The notes beneath the pieces were generated by a model. It was not told the origin of the DNA. It worked only from the letters and a program-made list of their open reading frames with translations, and did no database searches. Shown one piece after another: positions 58,201 through 63,937 of a stretch of 64,000 bases of DNA. The stretch is from Harmothoe impar (taxonomy: Eukaryota > Annelida > Polychaeta > Phyllodocida > Polynoidae). Location: the NCBI GenBank assembly GCA_947462335.1, contig OX381717.1, forward strand, positions 19,273,166 through 19,337,165. The letters are read 5' to 3'. A program made the translations under genes and the position numbers. Every line of letters begins with the position of its first letter. The stretch's first letter is position 1.

Positions 58201-60804
58201 TTACGATCACAGAGGACTAAGTATAAAAATCTCTTTTCTAGAACATACACATAACCATGAGAACAACCCTAATAAACACTGTCCAAATTCGAAACGTTAG
58301 TCTATACTCAATAAACTGTTATAACCTTTAGAAAACACCTTGTGACTCTCGTTGTGTCAAAACAGCAATGTCAATGTTGAAAGATATACAGCCATGCTGT
58401 AAGTAACACTAAGAGGGAAAGTAGATGCCTCAAAAATGAAACGGGTCTATAGGATAGTAATTTCATAGTAATAGTAAGTTGCAGAACTTTATTATGTATA
58501 GATAGCATAAACTAGTCTGATAGATCATTGGATTAAGCAACTGACATTCAGTGGATTTAGTAGACTGTACACTCTGGATCACCTTCTGAGGAATCCTCTC
58601 TTTCCAGGTATTCTCTTGCTTTGGTACTAGTGCTGGCTTTATGACATTACCTGTGCATTTCCCAGTCGGGTCCATACAGGAGTGATGAAGTACAGCATGC
58701 CGCCTTTAGCGCCTGGCTCCATACATACTTGTATTAGTAAGGCTAACATCACAAAGTATGGCAGCAGCGTTGTCACATAAGTCAACTAAAGAGAACAAAT
58801 ATCATTTTGTGAGTGAACAAATAATTCATCACTGTAAACAAGAGGGCTTAAAGTCGAAAAGTCAAAAAGTCGAAATTACTTAATTATATTCAAGCAGTGA
58901 ATATTTGTTAAAAATATAAAAAAGAAAGTCCGGTTATTTTGTGCTTGGAGCTGTATGTTACTGAAGCCTACCTTCCCCCATGACTTAGTTCCCATGCTGA
59001 GTCCTAGCACAACCAGAGTCCAAGCTAGGAGCAGACATAGAGCAAGAGGCCACGGCACTCCTCCAATGTCATCTAAACCACTAGATAGCCCTAGCACATG
59101 GTGACTGAAAGAATACAGTACATTGATGTGTAAGAGCTTACTGCAATGATATTCCTTACATTGAGCAATAACGTAAAGAGTAGCTTTGTCTAAGGTAGAA
59201 ATAATCTAAGAGGCCCTGCCTGCATACATGTCAAAGCGACTATATTTGATGATTGGGAACCAAAAATCAATCTTTTGAAATTTGATATAGGATGTTGACT
59301 AAGATCACAGTTTCATTCCAAATATATTCAAGCCAATTATCTATTATTTGACTCAAATAAAATGTTTTTGATTGTGTACAGTGTAAATAACCTAACTTGA
59401 AGTATTCCTGGCTAGGTAGGGTAGCAGGGGAATATGTGTAGTTGGTTTTGTTGTAGCCTGGAATACAGGAATCATTGTTCCAGCTGCCTCCAGATTGATT
59501 ACAAGCTAAAGCACCATCAACACAGTCTGAAACATGATAAAATATCATCTAGGTAATTGGACAAATTTGACTCATAGTCTGGCACGCCAGAGAAATATGA
59601 CATTGTATGAAATTTGTTGTGTCAGTTTCCATCTCAATTAGGTCAGGGATCAGACTGACTTTCTTAGTACAACAAAATAAAGCTGACAAAATCAATCACC
59701 AAAATATTTTAAGCACTAAATGCTAACATCAGTCTTTTCAGTGTTAAAATTATAGCACATCAACACCTTTTTTTCTCTTTTTCCATTACTGATCTATGCA
59801 TTGAATGCTTGGTGTAAGCACTTACTGGCTGTGTTCCAAGTATTGTCACAAGTTGTCCAGGGGAGGCTGGCAGAGAAGGAGGAAGCAATGTAGTAGATGG
59901 AGTATGCCATCAGCATGACGAAGTAGCTGTTAACTGTGATGTCCACTATGCATGTACTCCAACCGATACCTGCAAGCCGAAACCTTTATTTTATGAATGT
60001 AATTTTTATTTTAGAGAAATCAGGCTAGGTTCCTGCATGTAAGTATATGGTCCCAACATTTCCCTGTCTCCAGACAGCCTTATTTTAGATATCTTTAACA
60101 GACAACTGGTGCATACAAAGCAATAAAAAGCTAAGTATATTTGCTTATTAAGACGTATAGAATGAATACAAATTTTCCCTTAGTTAGTTGCCCTGCATTA
60201 AGGCTTACCTTGAAATAAGGGACAGATGTTCCAGACCCTTACCAGGCCCTTACGTCCATATTGCCCAAGTGTTAGCTCCATGGTAAGCATCATGAACCCA
60301 ATAATGATCGTCATCAGCACGTAGGGAATAATGAAAGCACCTGGAAGCGTAAAAGATCAACTAGGTGAAACAGTGGGACGTTATTTTCAAAGAGGGAGAT
60401 CTTGAATTGTTCTGATTTAATGTGCCCAAATAATGCACTTCTCATTTCCCATTATAATTATAGAGGCACAAGTTCAGTGCTAGGAAAGATAAAAGCATCC
60501 CTGCGAATGTTTTCATTCTCCTGATGTTCATACAATATATTCAAGGCAATCAACAGTCCATGACGATTTCCTGGGAACATTAAATAAAGATACTCTCTAG
60601 TATCAATTTGTTGGCTCTAGAAGAAAGAAAACATTGCTCACCTCCTCCGTTCCTGTAGGCTATATAGGGGAACCTCCACAAGTTGCCCAGGCCTACAGTA
60701 GAACTTATAGCAGCCATGAAGAAGTCCAGTTTGTTGTCCCACCTACTGGTCTTCTCTTTGTTATCCTCACCCCTCCCCTCAGATCTCAGAGGTGCAGTCT
60801 CCAT
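34172..60804 (-). CDS. SLC6-family transporter, gene B (14 exons, frameshifted in exon 12)
   Basis: Tandem paralogue of gene A. Exons: 60642-60804, 60209-60340, 59826-59969, 59397-59526, 58972-59104, 58651-58785, 58060-58163, 54908-55032, 54231-54343, 53491-53625, 52271-52370, 51662-51748, 34989-35150 and 34172-34276. All have GT-AG borders and phases that fit except exon 12. The total is 1768 nt, one over a multiple of three; adding 14 nt to exon 12 gives 594 codons including the stop, a normal SLC6 length. Chloride-site residues of the family (Tyr in TM2 GQY, Gln in TM6 IQVFYSVG, Ser in TM7 LTS) are present, while TM7 has Asp in place of the sodium-binding Asn. Intron 12 carries a 15-kb Gypsy element in antisense. 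It is either a young pseudogene or a damaged allele; substrate unknown. Confidence 0.85.
34277..34988 (-). other. Gene B intron 13
   Basis: AT-rich; no exon or repeat recognised. Confidence 0.4.
34989..35150 (-). CDS. Gene B exon 13 (TM11-TM12)
   Basis: Encodes [39 protein letters not shown] and [11 protein letters not shown]; 162 nt. Separated from exon 12 by the Gypsy-bearing intron. Confidence 0.8.
35202..35422. mobile_element. MITE with AGGCCACTCAAAA ends, copy 1
   Basis: TAGGCCACTCAAAATAGAAT plus TGTTTCTCC at the left faces GAGAAACAACTCTATTTTTT plus GAGTGGCCC at the right: about 27-bp inverted ends. It lies in gene B intron 12, 51 bases from exon 13. The interior GCTTACTGCATTA.TGACAG is shared with 57655-57960. 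Confidence 0.65.
35423..36215. other. Left part of gene B intron 12 before the Gypsy element
   Basis: No exon. Two related promoter-like blocks at about 35740-35793 and 35988-36040 each combine a TATA-like sequence with GAGT.CC.GTCCT.ACTC and ..CTGGAG. Confidence 0.4.
36216..36994 (+). repeat. 5' LTR
   Basis: 779 bp, TGTAG...CTACA. TATA-like TATATAAG at 36325-36332 and a polyadenylation signal AATAAA at 36909-36914 suggest a short U3 and a long R. Two CCCG/CGGG hairpins lie between them (36396-36413 and 36448-36463). Confidence 0.92.
36996..37013 (+). other. Primer binding site (putative)
   Basis: TGGTGCCGTGACCACTTT follows the LTR after one base. TGG is complementary to a tRNA CCA end; I cannot say which tRNA. 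Confidence 0.6.
37079..39988 (+). CDS. Gypsy gag (969 aa)
   Basis: Capsid/nucleocapsid polyprotein. The N-terminal half is acidic and low-complexity, followed by a coiled coil at about 235-370 ([20 protein letters not shown]). A Pro/Gly-rich linker covers about 490-620. The retrotransposon gag core is at about 660-850 ([40 protein letters not shown]). One zinc knuckle, [14 protein letters not shown], begins at residue 927. The frame ends at TAA 39986-39988, 28 bases into the pol frame. The long N-terminal extension is unusual. Start at 37079; the next Met ([10 protein letters not shown], 37145) is also possible. Confidence 0.9.
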   Translation: MFEPELVGFKDSYYRLLLCGEDMSDTEVPPPLVTNQGEGMRPRLRSRVRFNARQKVHTFNQSREIGHGGEEEAHEVRSEDSQGDPPAKRPALESDRVMEGPVQVGNTSREDVTLGQVTMEDAGEDSDSSIPSLEGTVAIPVRWERRPVPTVEAVGGTRVVVPVSQEGVEVVKRDDLEGTPGEGEETAEVTSRGDGISRGDKLFPDPFRLTIPGLEVPPYEPRERLSLEDIRTLRLRNEHEHMKEGIRLEEESLRKLKEEREAFEKSFLAKRSGNIGEHAAQIKHLEQISVNVGLLEGTEVRLKSETEKLVVRNKEISSEILARQLQVAQYDELLKKQDSKLGELEALAQQAENHMMNKLEPKGTKDIGDPVGKAQEVSRDETFVTADEPSVVIVNTVEEVVEPPVTEDLDSSMVIHTADMLSSVSGHSSMHGSKFDKNEEFMLELCGRVEKLFQEKLDCFLEETESVSVENDTKGVKGDVPVAQATGNKPPVGPVNTAPAPGAHSTPAPGTRQVPTVPVNVSTVGRPGLPGGAYMNARPPGQGNLAGPNTSYGGWGNVGPDNCYGNARPMFNIPPPPLPGSHVTPGSMYTPRTGGTNQSGTPYQHRGNMSMEDEAVFQSNPAIRRLGIDAVPNDVGNFKAVDYALSQADIPLRTGMTPVRKQAIKMKQYDGSVPWRKWFTRFSADMRHNGWEGDECLAALSWCLRDGPGDPALTSFELSGGRTYKGLVETASWALGSTSGADPASELEARVQKPGEGHRQFGMALRVLAAEAFASMSPSDPWLVRKLSSLYIDGLKDERLSSEIASQWKTTMSLADIFELTEDALRKRKLLKTVEAAPVAVIEMPVEEVELTTEGVQEVAAIDPKWKGRRSFYVRRKVPGSDAQAPEEGALKTMIGKVMEERSKAEKAEKVATRGRGKGKPNKDTKCYNCGKKGHFARTCWSKDTKNVSSVEKQKDGPSSDQSPPPTEN
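39961..39988 (+). promoter_or_regulatory. gag-pol overlap, candidate -1 frameshift zone
   Basis: The pol frame opens at 39961 just after a stop and is in the -1 frame relative to gag. GGAAAAC at 39979-39985, right before the gag stop, is a weak slippery candidate. Confidence 0.5.
40027..44214 (+). CDS. Gypsy pol: protease, reverse transcriptase, RNase H, integrase (1395 aa from 40027)
   Basis: Enzymes that mature the particle, copy the RNA and insert the DNA. Order: aspartic protease (LIDTGAS, about residue 123), reverse transcriptase ([27 protein letters not shown], catalytic YLDD at about 570), RNase H (DTDAS at about 724, [19 protein letters not shown]), integrase HHCC finger ([25 protein letters not shown], about 968-1010), integrase core with Asp in IAIDII (about 1037), Asp in HSDQGREF (about 1097) and Glu in VERFNR (about 1134), and a GPY/F module (GWDGPFEV). 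No clear chromodomain; the tail is Lys/Arg-rich. There is no ATG at the start of the frame (40027 is GTG), so translation probably comes from gag by frameshift. All catalytic residues are present. Confidence 0.93.
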   Translation: MIVKGTIRGESKDSISWEPLGLAAPESDPPGGDGPQGTDEKGVEDLAHLDTVRRIELAEEVERFCASRLKPDDPIVKFLNSRGYDLGGEAGIQRFALQPSPLQGKRWYLPVQIQGCSGEFLIDTGASHSMMGHHFFKKLAGLSTNPVGSGSVRSADGSHMRTHGRQVIPFWVNQHSFVVSTTVAELTDEGILGVDFCSLYGAVLDSVTGELTLQYPQEMKVQCVLRWISGVSSVSQTVRIPPRHVCNVVVYCREMEFDRMGVVEPNQQHLSKLGLVSTSALVQSSRRTVVPVSNMTFQDVYLEKGTTFGDVTYADVVGRADSPEVELAVKRAVEIGALDPSAMPVVLQDTGEQDRKEGYGLPLHLLPLVTDSHLETEEDKQSLAQLLCENADLFSAPGEQLGRTDRVTHRIDTGSSPPLRLPYRRLPLSKKQALEDEVDKMLGEGIIRPSDSPWASPVVMVTKKDGTCRFCIDYRRLNGITRKNAYPLPRIDESLDSLGGNHWFSTLDLQSGYWQIGMHPEDKEKTAFTTHRGLFEFNVMPFGLCNAPATFENMMETMLRGLLWKNCLVYLDDIIVFGKTREECLSNLTMVMDRLRSYNLRLKAKKCKFFRQSVEYLGQIVSGTGISADPGKLEAVASWATPKDQKEVRSFLGFCSYYRDFIPGFAEVSAPLQALVVGKRKGMLKLPPFIWTESAGQAFQKLKELFTVTPVLSYPTEGDQFILDTDASNDSIGAVLSQVQEGREVPLAFASNSLSKTQRNYCTTKRELLAIVVYTKKFRHYLYGGNFILRTDHSSLKWLLNFKEADGMMGRWISALSELGIENTQIQHRSGVKHVNADCLSRRPIRRCARMDCEDCGIHNALVAPIMNFDPAWEENLVFWSAESILEAQQEDDGINMIRNLILERAARPVRPALSLECVEVRNLVGQWSQLVVRDGLLCRWKTLEGKARRRLQIVLPASLRWEVFEFFHGHQTSAHFGRKRTLDKLARRYYWPGMSKDVIRWLSECPTCCLVKPGPGKGKTSLRQELFGVRFARIAIDIITGFQTTPNSNVCMMVVQDYYTKYVRVIPMKDHTALTCAQALVEEWVLTFGAPLMLHSDQGREFESRLFQGMLEELAIVKTRTNPYRPQSDGMVERFNRTLIQGLTTLVNSNQDDWDTFSQYVAHAYNGTVHASTGCTPNSLVFGSEIIMPADLVFGSVLRRKDVPCRVAFAESLRRELREGYALVRGHLKKAAIHQKVGYDTGLRERKYVVGQKVVRLKPPVHGKISKGWDGPFEVTKVISDVTVLLKNVKGKIVAGHVDRLKPWLGRRPGDENEPLVEVPMPQPRWVRKTQVTAPPPTKKTRKATPARKVDGRKKKKKLVTENGTREVPTVIEKKKPQGPIRRSARIAGRGAVT
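44215..45161 (+). other. Untranslated region between pol and ORF3
   Basis: 948 bases without a coding frame. Small hairpins include ACCCGAA-ATAG-TTCGGGT at 44247-44264, CCGG-type stems at about 44278-44293 and a cluster at about 44836-44900 (CCGGATAACTTC, GGGCTATCCGGTACCCG). It may hold a splice acceptor or internal start for ORF3. Confidence 0.5.
45162..48968 (+). CDS. Gypsy third ORF, unknown function, Cys/His-rich region and coiled coil (1268 aa)
   Basis: Lies where env would be but shows no signal peptide, no furin-like site and no strong membrane segment, so it is probably not an envelope protein. A Cys/His-rich region at about 355-430 has two finger-like units: CPFNEC..HLVEFH and [11 protein letters not shown], with WQCRAKSN and VKCM between. 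Ser-rich linkers follow, then a coiled coil at about 775-940 ([30 protein letters not shown]), and three copies of [10 protein letters not shown] at about 1020-1060. Start context TATCATGGCGG is good. A DNA- or RNA-binding accessory protein is possible; no family recognised. Confidence 0.8.
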   Translation: MADNYPSGDSHRRSHSTEVTPLSQEQRELLALGNLESTAPVEYDLPKRFRDADLPKFVYQPPAKMKNRGVRRRNHSNISEIRRTEKVKTTQYLLARGEHVRKLVDMGLSVAQARGFVSGPGLKGLEAGGFPLFQVGNIASPPSSGVTRTDPNMPGIPVHSVSDIPVGAPWGAMSYDRADGLHPVHGNFVPDWNAPTQSTPERIPNMAVMHLAAKFEKFKPDAVIPGSRICRGAYIQELDKFNEKKCTKLFRSPSDNSKSRPYVGEVTGEIGSRARLPSYEDTERDMEFWLEHTSSGAHQAYKFWDEVIKQSMGTYRAADLSNEDRDRLKWAWMTFVPPGMPTYKPGRGWRIGSGQCPFNECMDRNPIAEYLDLYQFARHLVEFHAHSKMMWQCRAKSNRSVKCMKGGEPFSTSRKGCMIRHLVDVHHMKAETAMSNLDILENSPEALGLTDREKCVRVPQGLAYTLVFNHNPRRLWLNRKAWPYYIQDFPEKASDYRSKMELATPPKGRMLSEGKTVDHGVYTPVSVTLGEMRTTGSEESSASAGLDSSPDGRSTPTKRRAPGSSCGFSRNTTESNKEGSGGSLPRVAVSPRLAIEEKMVNDLLASPVEEEDDCVFVGEEVIPPTTISEARGNPGVSRKILKTENTSTDSQGYVTGKIESVSGKEDSKSKMTYRTIDFQSEGDDWVDQKFTPPTGRVQSSKTEMRKEQEIGRRLSSVPSPSTCMGDLSLNSPSAGVGEEDISLESVPLPKLTGDIDHPENISIRNLLKEQYVTGLKSSFDTLDLACQLALQGARAQAEQLVKESRLAELEKVETAKAELLSKMSKMTEENEALKRQLGQRDDMVATSSRIVDDLRLNIEKSRMESQFLIDDLKVKLDRSKDMVSSAEHKLTAARTEISLKTKIIRKLEHEIGGLTEEFSSYRKEAQQNDDFYEELAEFFEDCYEIPLSSWYDESVYRVERGSAPLPLGFDGDAYAQRLGADSRASKTPRSPPPPSTEDEAHQADCSYVAATSMACGSSELVPVTSVPKTSVAVTSVPKTSVAVTSVPKTSVAVTSVPVSPVSVTSVAVTSTSVSSDAKTMQYTTMGVDTTVSSFETMDTPAGVSTLARMVVNELQAESYNSTPVSTPILDTTSCQSPYQITESETREAVQILMELNDAIAEADLRLSIRDAEALMAPENELEQSMMVDPPMDPPVTTGSMSGNHRPSTLDIPVSMASVPMGTQVHFPNPDALQLGSGMDISIEMSDNRSSECMSPVSRNEELLLSGES
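48230..48340 (+). repeat. Short tandem repeat in ORF3
   Basis: The 30-base unit CTAAGACGTCCGTGGCTGTG, continuing ACGTCTGTTC, is repeated three times almost perfectly and gives [10 protein letters not shown] repeats in ORF3. TGACGTC is a CRE-like palindrome core. Confidence 0.8.
48969..50470 (+). other. Untranslated region between ORF3 and 3' LTR
   Basis: 1.5 kb, AT-rich, no coding frame supported (a 74-codon frame at 50189 has no recognisable features). Ends in the polypurine tract GAAGGGGGG (50459-50467). Confidence 0.6.
50471..51249 (+). repeat. 3' LTR
   Basis: 779 bp; matches the 5' LTR except A at 50682 for G at 36427. Confidence 0.92.
51552..51648. repeat. Imperfect palindrome, MITE-like
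   Basis: GGTATGTAGATTAACCACAG plus CTTGCTGGT faces its near-perfect reverse complement, with a 17-base loop (GGTCATGAA/TTCATAACC at the outer ends). It is in gene B intron 12, just after exon 12 in gene orientation. Confidence 0.6.
51662..51748 (-). pseudogene. Gene B exon 12 (TM11) with apparent 14-nt deletion
   Basis: Starts in frame as [16 protein letters not shown], then leaves the family pattern. From the base after the GGCGCC the +1 frame reads [13 protein letters not shown], exactly the TM11 start expected, and that frame joins exon 13 correctly ([16 protein letters not shown]). The in-frame reading instead meets a stop after eight codons of exon 13. The exon is 87 nt; the expected length is 101. 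No alternative splice site repairs it. Confidence 0.75.
51817..52048. mobile_element. MITE with GGCCAAAAAA ends, copy 1
   Basis: GGCCAAAAAAGGTTGTTTCA plus GGTAACA at the left faces GACCTGTAACAAATC plus TTTTTTTTGGC at the right. In gene B intron 11. A degraded relative lies at 33399-33545. Confidence 0.6.
52271..52370 (-). CDS. Gene B exon 11 (TM10)
   Basis: Encodes [20 protein letters not shown] and [12 protein letters not shown], the family's G-x-Y-x-L-x-L-x-D-x-Y block. 100 nt; acceptor CACTCACAG, donor GTCAGT. Confidence 0.85.
52452..52666. mobile_element. MITE with about 75-bp inverted arms and poly-G
   Basis: GGATGAGCCATGGC, TATGAGGCTCATT, a run of about 17 G, then GCAAGGTCTATCAGTGATTT face ACTAAAAATCACTGATAGAC, CTTGCCCC, AATGAGCCTCATG and GGCTCATCCC. 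In gene B intron 10. Confidence 0.7.
52667..53490 (-). other. Gene B intron 10, remainder
   Basis: No exon or clear repeat seen between the MITE and exon 10. Confidence 0.4.
53491..53625 (-). CDS. Gene B exon 10 (TM9)
   Basis: Encodes [20 protein letters not shown] and [20 protein letters not shown]; 135 nt, phase 0. Confidence 0.8.
53626..54230 (-). other. Gene B intron 9
   Basis: AT-rich; nothing recognised. Confidence 0.4.
54231..54343 (-). CDS. Gene B exon 9 (loop 4 and TM8)
   Basis: Encodes [20 protein letters not shown] and [18 protein letters not shown]; 113 nt. Corresponds to the conserved family block with FFxMLxxLGL. Confidence 0.85.
54344..54907 (-). other. Gene B intron 8
   Basis: AT-rich; nothing recognised. 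Confidence 0.4.
54908..55032 (-). CDS. Gene B exon 8 (TM7)
   Basis: Encodes [17 protein letters not shown] and [19 protein letters not shown]; 125 nt. Confidence 0.85.
55330..57270. mobile_element. Foldback element with repeated GGTCAGAATCGGGC motif
   Basis: Left arm (55330-55870, motif as CCCGATTCTGACC) and right arm (about 56640-57270, motif as GGTCAGAATCGGG) are inverted copies several hundred bases long; both include CCTGCTATGTGGTTAA and GCACCTCCCTAC-type sequence. About 20 copies or variants of the 13-14-base motif cluster at the arms' ends and inside. The centre (55942-56290) holds a tandem duplication with CCCTAAAAGGGTTAACTATC and GGTACATGG repeats. No transposase. Within gene B intron 7. 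Confidence 0.75.
57655..57960. mobile_element. MITE with AGGCCACTCA end, copy 2
   Basis: Starts AGGCCACTCAAGAAAAACTC and shares CAGCTTACTGCATTATTGAC, AGTATAAGCTT and a TTTTTATGATG tail with 35202-35422. The right terminal repeat is lost. In gene B intron 7, about 100 bases from exon 7. Confidence 0.55.
58060..58163 (-). CDS. Gene B exon 7 (TM6)
   Basis: Encodes [18 protein letters not shown] and [12 protein letters not shown]; 104 nt. Confidence 0.85.
58651..58785 (-). CDS. Gene B exon 6 (TM5)
   Basis: Encodes [19 protein letters not shown] and [16 protein letters not shown]; 135 nt. Confidence 0.85.
58972..59104 (-). CDS. Gene B exon 5 (TM4)
   Basis: Encodes [15 protein letters not shown] and [20 protein letters not shown]; 133 nt. 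Confidence 0.85.
59397..59526 (-). CDS. Gene B exon 4 (extracellular loop 2)
   Basis: Encodes [20 protein letters not shown] and [20 protein letters not shown], with sequons NQS, NDS, NKT and NYT. Confidence 0.85.
59826..59969 (-). CDS. Gene B exon 3 (TM3)
   Basis: Encodes [31 protein letters not shown] and [13 protein letters not shown]; 144 nt. Confidence 0.85.
60209..60340 (-). CDS. Gene B exon 2 (TM2)
   Basis: Encodes [16 protein letters not shown] and [20 protein letters not shown]; 132 nt. Confidence 0.85.
60642..60804 (-). CDS. Gene B exon 1 (start, TM1)
   Basis: ATG at 60804-60802 ([12 protein letters not shown]), then [13 protein letters not shown] and [18 protein letters not shown]; ends on donor GTGAGC. 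The longer frame upstream starts with TTG, so I use the ATG that aligns with gene A. Confidence 0.85.
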
Positions 60805-61587
60805 GTTTCCCCTGGTTACACCCAATGGGCAGGTCAGAGGTGTGCCCCAGCTTAATCTTTACCTTGCTCTGCAATCTGGCAATGCCAATCTAAAATTCTG
60901 TATTTTCACCTACACTTTATAATGGAATGATGAGAGGGCTCCCCTGGAGCTACTTTGTGTATAACGGTACCATATTGGACCTAATAAGTGGACAGGGTGC
61001 TGGAAAAAATACTTTAAACTTTAAAAACAAAAACAAAATTTGATCCTGCTAAGTGTACACCCCCACCACTTATTTTCCCCATTTTTCTAGCTGTTAAAGT
61101 CTCTTGGTAGACGTAAGAAGCACACTATATACTAAAAAAAGTATTCTCATACATCTTTCTAACAGTTAATGGTTCACTTGGCCTAAAAAAATGGATATAT
61201 TTTGGGTCATTTACAGGCTAAAGTTGGTCTAAAAAGGGGGTTTGCGCTCATTAGGGGGTTGTGCGCTTGCTTGGTCGAATACGGTATATCATTTTAAGCT
61301 AATTGAAGCCAATACATTTTACAATTTGCAATTTGCAATTTCCGCATTTGCTTGGAATAATATGCCCTGATCATGCTGAATAAAAGAATTAAAGTGCTTA
61401 AGTATGTGATGCTAAGCACCTTGCTTGCTTTACCTTCTGTCTACTGTTTATCACACACAATGGGCTGAGTGCATGCACCTTGATAATTGATCCCTTTATA
61501 TAATGAGCCCATACTATCCTGAAATAGTTGATCATTAGTTACACTGCATGAACAGGCGACTTTCCAGTCCTTTACTCCATGCTTTTT
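60805..61587. other. Upstream flank of gene B
   Basis: Expected to contain the gene B promoter and any non-coding first exon. A CCAG just before the ATG could be a splice acceptor. No TATA box or other gene recognised. Confidence 0.4.
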
Positions 61588-61667
61588 GTTGCAGGAAAGG
61601 TGCTTAAAGTATGACCCACACCTTGTCAGCAGCTCATACTTTAAGCACCTACCTACTTTCCTGTAAC
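61588..61667. repeat. Hairpin built on AGGTGCTTAAAGTATGA
   Basis: GTTGCAGGAAAGGTGCTTAA plus AGTATGA (61588-61614) faces TCATACTTTAAGCACCT and ACTTTCCTGTAAC (61634-61667). The right half is partly repeated at about 61715-61755. Confidence 0.6.
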
Positions 61668-61859
61668 TTTAATTGCCACCTGAAAGCAGGGCCTGCAGCT
61701 TGTCAACAGCTTTAACCCACTTTAAGCATCTACCTGTTTTCCTGCAACTTTAATATTTTCCTAAAGGAGGTGAGGGGAGGCTGATCTCATATGAGGGGAG
61801 GCAGTGTATCAGTGAGGGGAGGCTGGGGATTGGTGAGGGAAGGCCGGGGACAGGTGTGG

Positions 61860-62060
61860 CAGTGTTTGCAACATGGTGAGCTACCTGGTACCCTTCCCCG
61901 TGCCCTGGGAAGGCAGGTCGCTATGGCAAAAGTGTGGCGGAGTTTCTGACACTAGAGAGCCGCCTGAAGAGAGTGTATGACACCTTCTCCGCGCCCTGGG
62001 AAGGCAGGTCACTGTGGCAGAAGTGTGGCGGAGTTTGTGGCACTATAAGGCCACCTATAG
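61860..62060. repeat. Diverged tandem repeat of about 110 bp
   Basis: GCCCTGGGAAGGCAGGTC, then GTGTGGCGGAGTTT, occurs twice (from about 61909 and 62003), with a related GAGCTACCTGG/GAGCCGCCTG lead. Confidence 0.55.
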
Positions 62061-62330
62061 CAACCTGATCCGCACCCAATGACGGCCAATGCAACACTGA
62101 TCCGCTTCAGTGCACATCAGAGGTCATGTGACCCCCCTAGCCAATCAGAGGGAGGTCTCGCAGCGGTCATGTGACCATGAAGCCCCCCCCCTTTATAATG
62201 GGAGTGCTGGTGGGGGTGCTCCTCACTCCACCACTGCCTGGGCTACTGGATACACCTCCTGCTGCTACATCCAACCCACTGCCTGCTGAAGATCTGCCCA
62301 ACTGACTGCCCAGCTACCCACTTGACTGCC

Positions 62331-62610
62331 TAGCCTCCAGGACCCGGCCCCAGCCTCCAGGACCCGGTCCCAGCCTCCAGGACCCGGCCCCAGCCTTCAG
62401 GACCCGGCCCCAGCCTTCAGGACCCGGCCCCAATCTTCAGAAACCGGCCCCAGCCTTCAGGAACCGGCCCCAGCCTTCAGAAACTGGCCCCAGCCTTCAG
62501 GAACCGGTCAAAGCTTCCTTAACCTGACCCCGGCCTCCTTTACCTGATCCCAGTCTCCTTTACCTGATCCCAGTCTCCAGCACCTGATCCCAGTCTCCAG
62601 CACCCGGCCC
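62331..62610. repeat. 20-bp minisatellite, about 14 copies
   Basis: The unit CAGCCTCCAGGACCCGGCCC is repeated with CCTTCAG and CTGATCC variants; right-hand copies are the most diverged. No frame is used as coding. Confidence 0.85.
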
Positions 62611-62718
62611 AAGCCTCAATGCCTCTCAGAAATATCCTCAAAATGATGACCCCCCCACCCTTGAATAAAATACAAATACTAATATTTCACCTACAGTCAA
62701 TATCTAAAAAAATACCCT

Positions 62719-62830
62719 TACCCAGTGGGCACAGACCATTGAATCAACATTGAAAACTGGTTGTCAATGTCGATTCAATGTTAACTCAATGGTGATTCAA
62801 TGGTGAACTGTATTTTGTGCCCACTGGGTA
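62719..62830. mobile_element. 112-bp MITE with perfect 15-bp inverted ends
   Basis: TACCCAGTGGGCACA at 62719-62733 is the exact reverse complement of 62816-62830. The interior contains ATTGAATCAACATTG, GTCGATTCAATG and GGTGATTCAATGG. Similar CCCAGTGGGCAC termini occur in MITEs of other animals. Confidence 0.8.
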
Positions 62831-62835
62831 GTGGT

Positions 62836-63235
62836 TAATCCAATTTCTGCAACTTTAAGCAAACCTTCGAGTCAAGGATTAGCCAAATTTCTGCAACTTT
62901 AAGCAAAACTCTAAGTCAGTATTTATCATATTTCTGCAAATTTAAGCAACCTCTAAATGAGGGTTTAATCAAATTTCTGTGACTTTAAGCAAAACTCCAA
63001 GTCAGTATTAATCATAATTATGCAACTTTAAGCAACCTCCAAGTCAGGGTTTGATCAAATTTCTGCAGCTTTACGCAACTTTTATTAAGGCCATTCAGTG
63101 CGCCATAAGCTGCTTAAAGTTGCAGGATACTCCGAGATGTTCCCACTTTAATTGTTGCTGACAAGTTAACGTAAAGTTGCTTAAAGTTGCTTTAAGTTGC
63201 TTAATGCCAGACATTAAGCAAAATTAAGCAATGCG
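62836..63235. repeat. Tandem TTTCTGCAACTTTAAGCAA repeats
   Basis: Units of about 50-60 bases (TTTCTGCAACTTTAAGCAA, AAGTCAG, ATTAATCA) repeat five times to about 63080, followed by inverted and shorter TTGCTTAAAGTTGC variants to about 63235. Confidence 0.7.
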
Positions 63236-63930
63236 TAAAGCTGTCAAACCCAGAAGACTAATGCAGTGTTATTGATAAATATGAATTTAAGAAACAGAAC
63301 TGCCATGAAGAAATATCCAATTCAAGTTTAATTTCTAGTTTCATATCATGGAGACCAGGATACATGATCGTATACCATAATATAAATTGTGGCATAAGTG
63401 GGGAAACTGAAATAAATACCCTGGTTGTATTGATGTTTCCCCTATATATAAAACGGCATTAGTTGGAACCAGCGAATCACCCCGTTGAATTAGGCCTGAG
63501 TGCTTGACAGGAACAGATAAACCAAAAGAGGCTAGATTTCAAAGCTAACTCGATTGTTACCCCAAATTTACTTTAATTAATATTTTGAGACTTTAAAGTA
63601 TGCGTATCCTTCTTTTCATTTAAGTAATTCTTTGAATAAACTGCATTTAATAGAAAAGTAGCATTCTAAACACATCTAAAACATAATCTCAAAGAGAAGC
63701 CTTGACGACAAGAAGCAGGGCATTTGTCCAAAATCCGCCATTGTTTTCCCCTCATAAAAGGCATAACGATGAGCTATATACAAAGGTAAAACGGTAAAAT
63801 GTTACGACAATACATATTTAATATACAATACACTACCACTTTGAAATATCATATTCAAATATTTCCAAAACATTGAGAAATCCCATCCTAAACTTCTCAG
63901 TCGGGCCGCTCCCCTGTTGACAGCGTTGAC
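63236..63930. other. AT-rich right flank, nothing seen
   Basis: No gene, tRNA or clear repeat recognised. Confidence 0.4.
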
Positions 63931-63937
63931 AGCGGCG

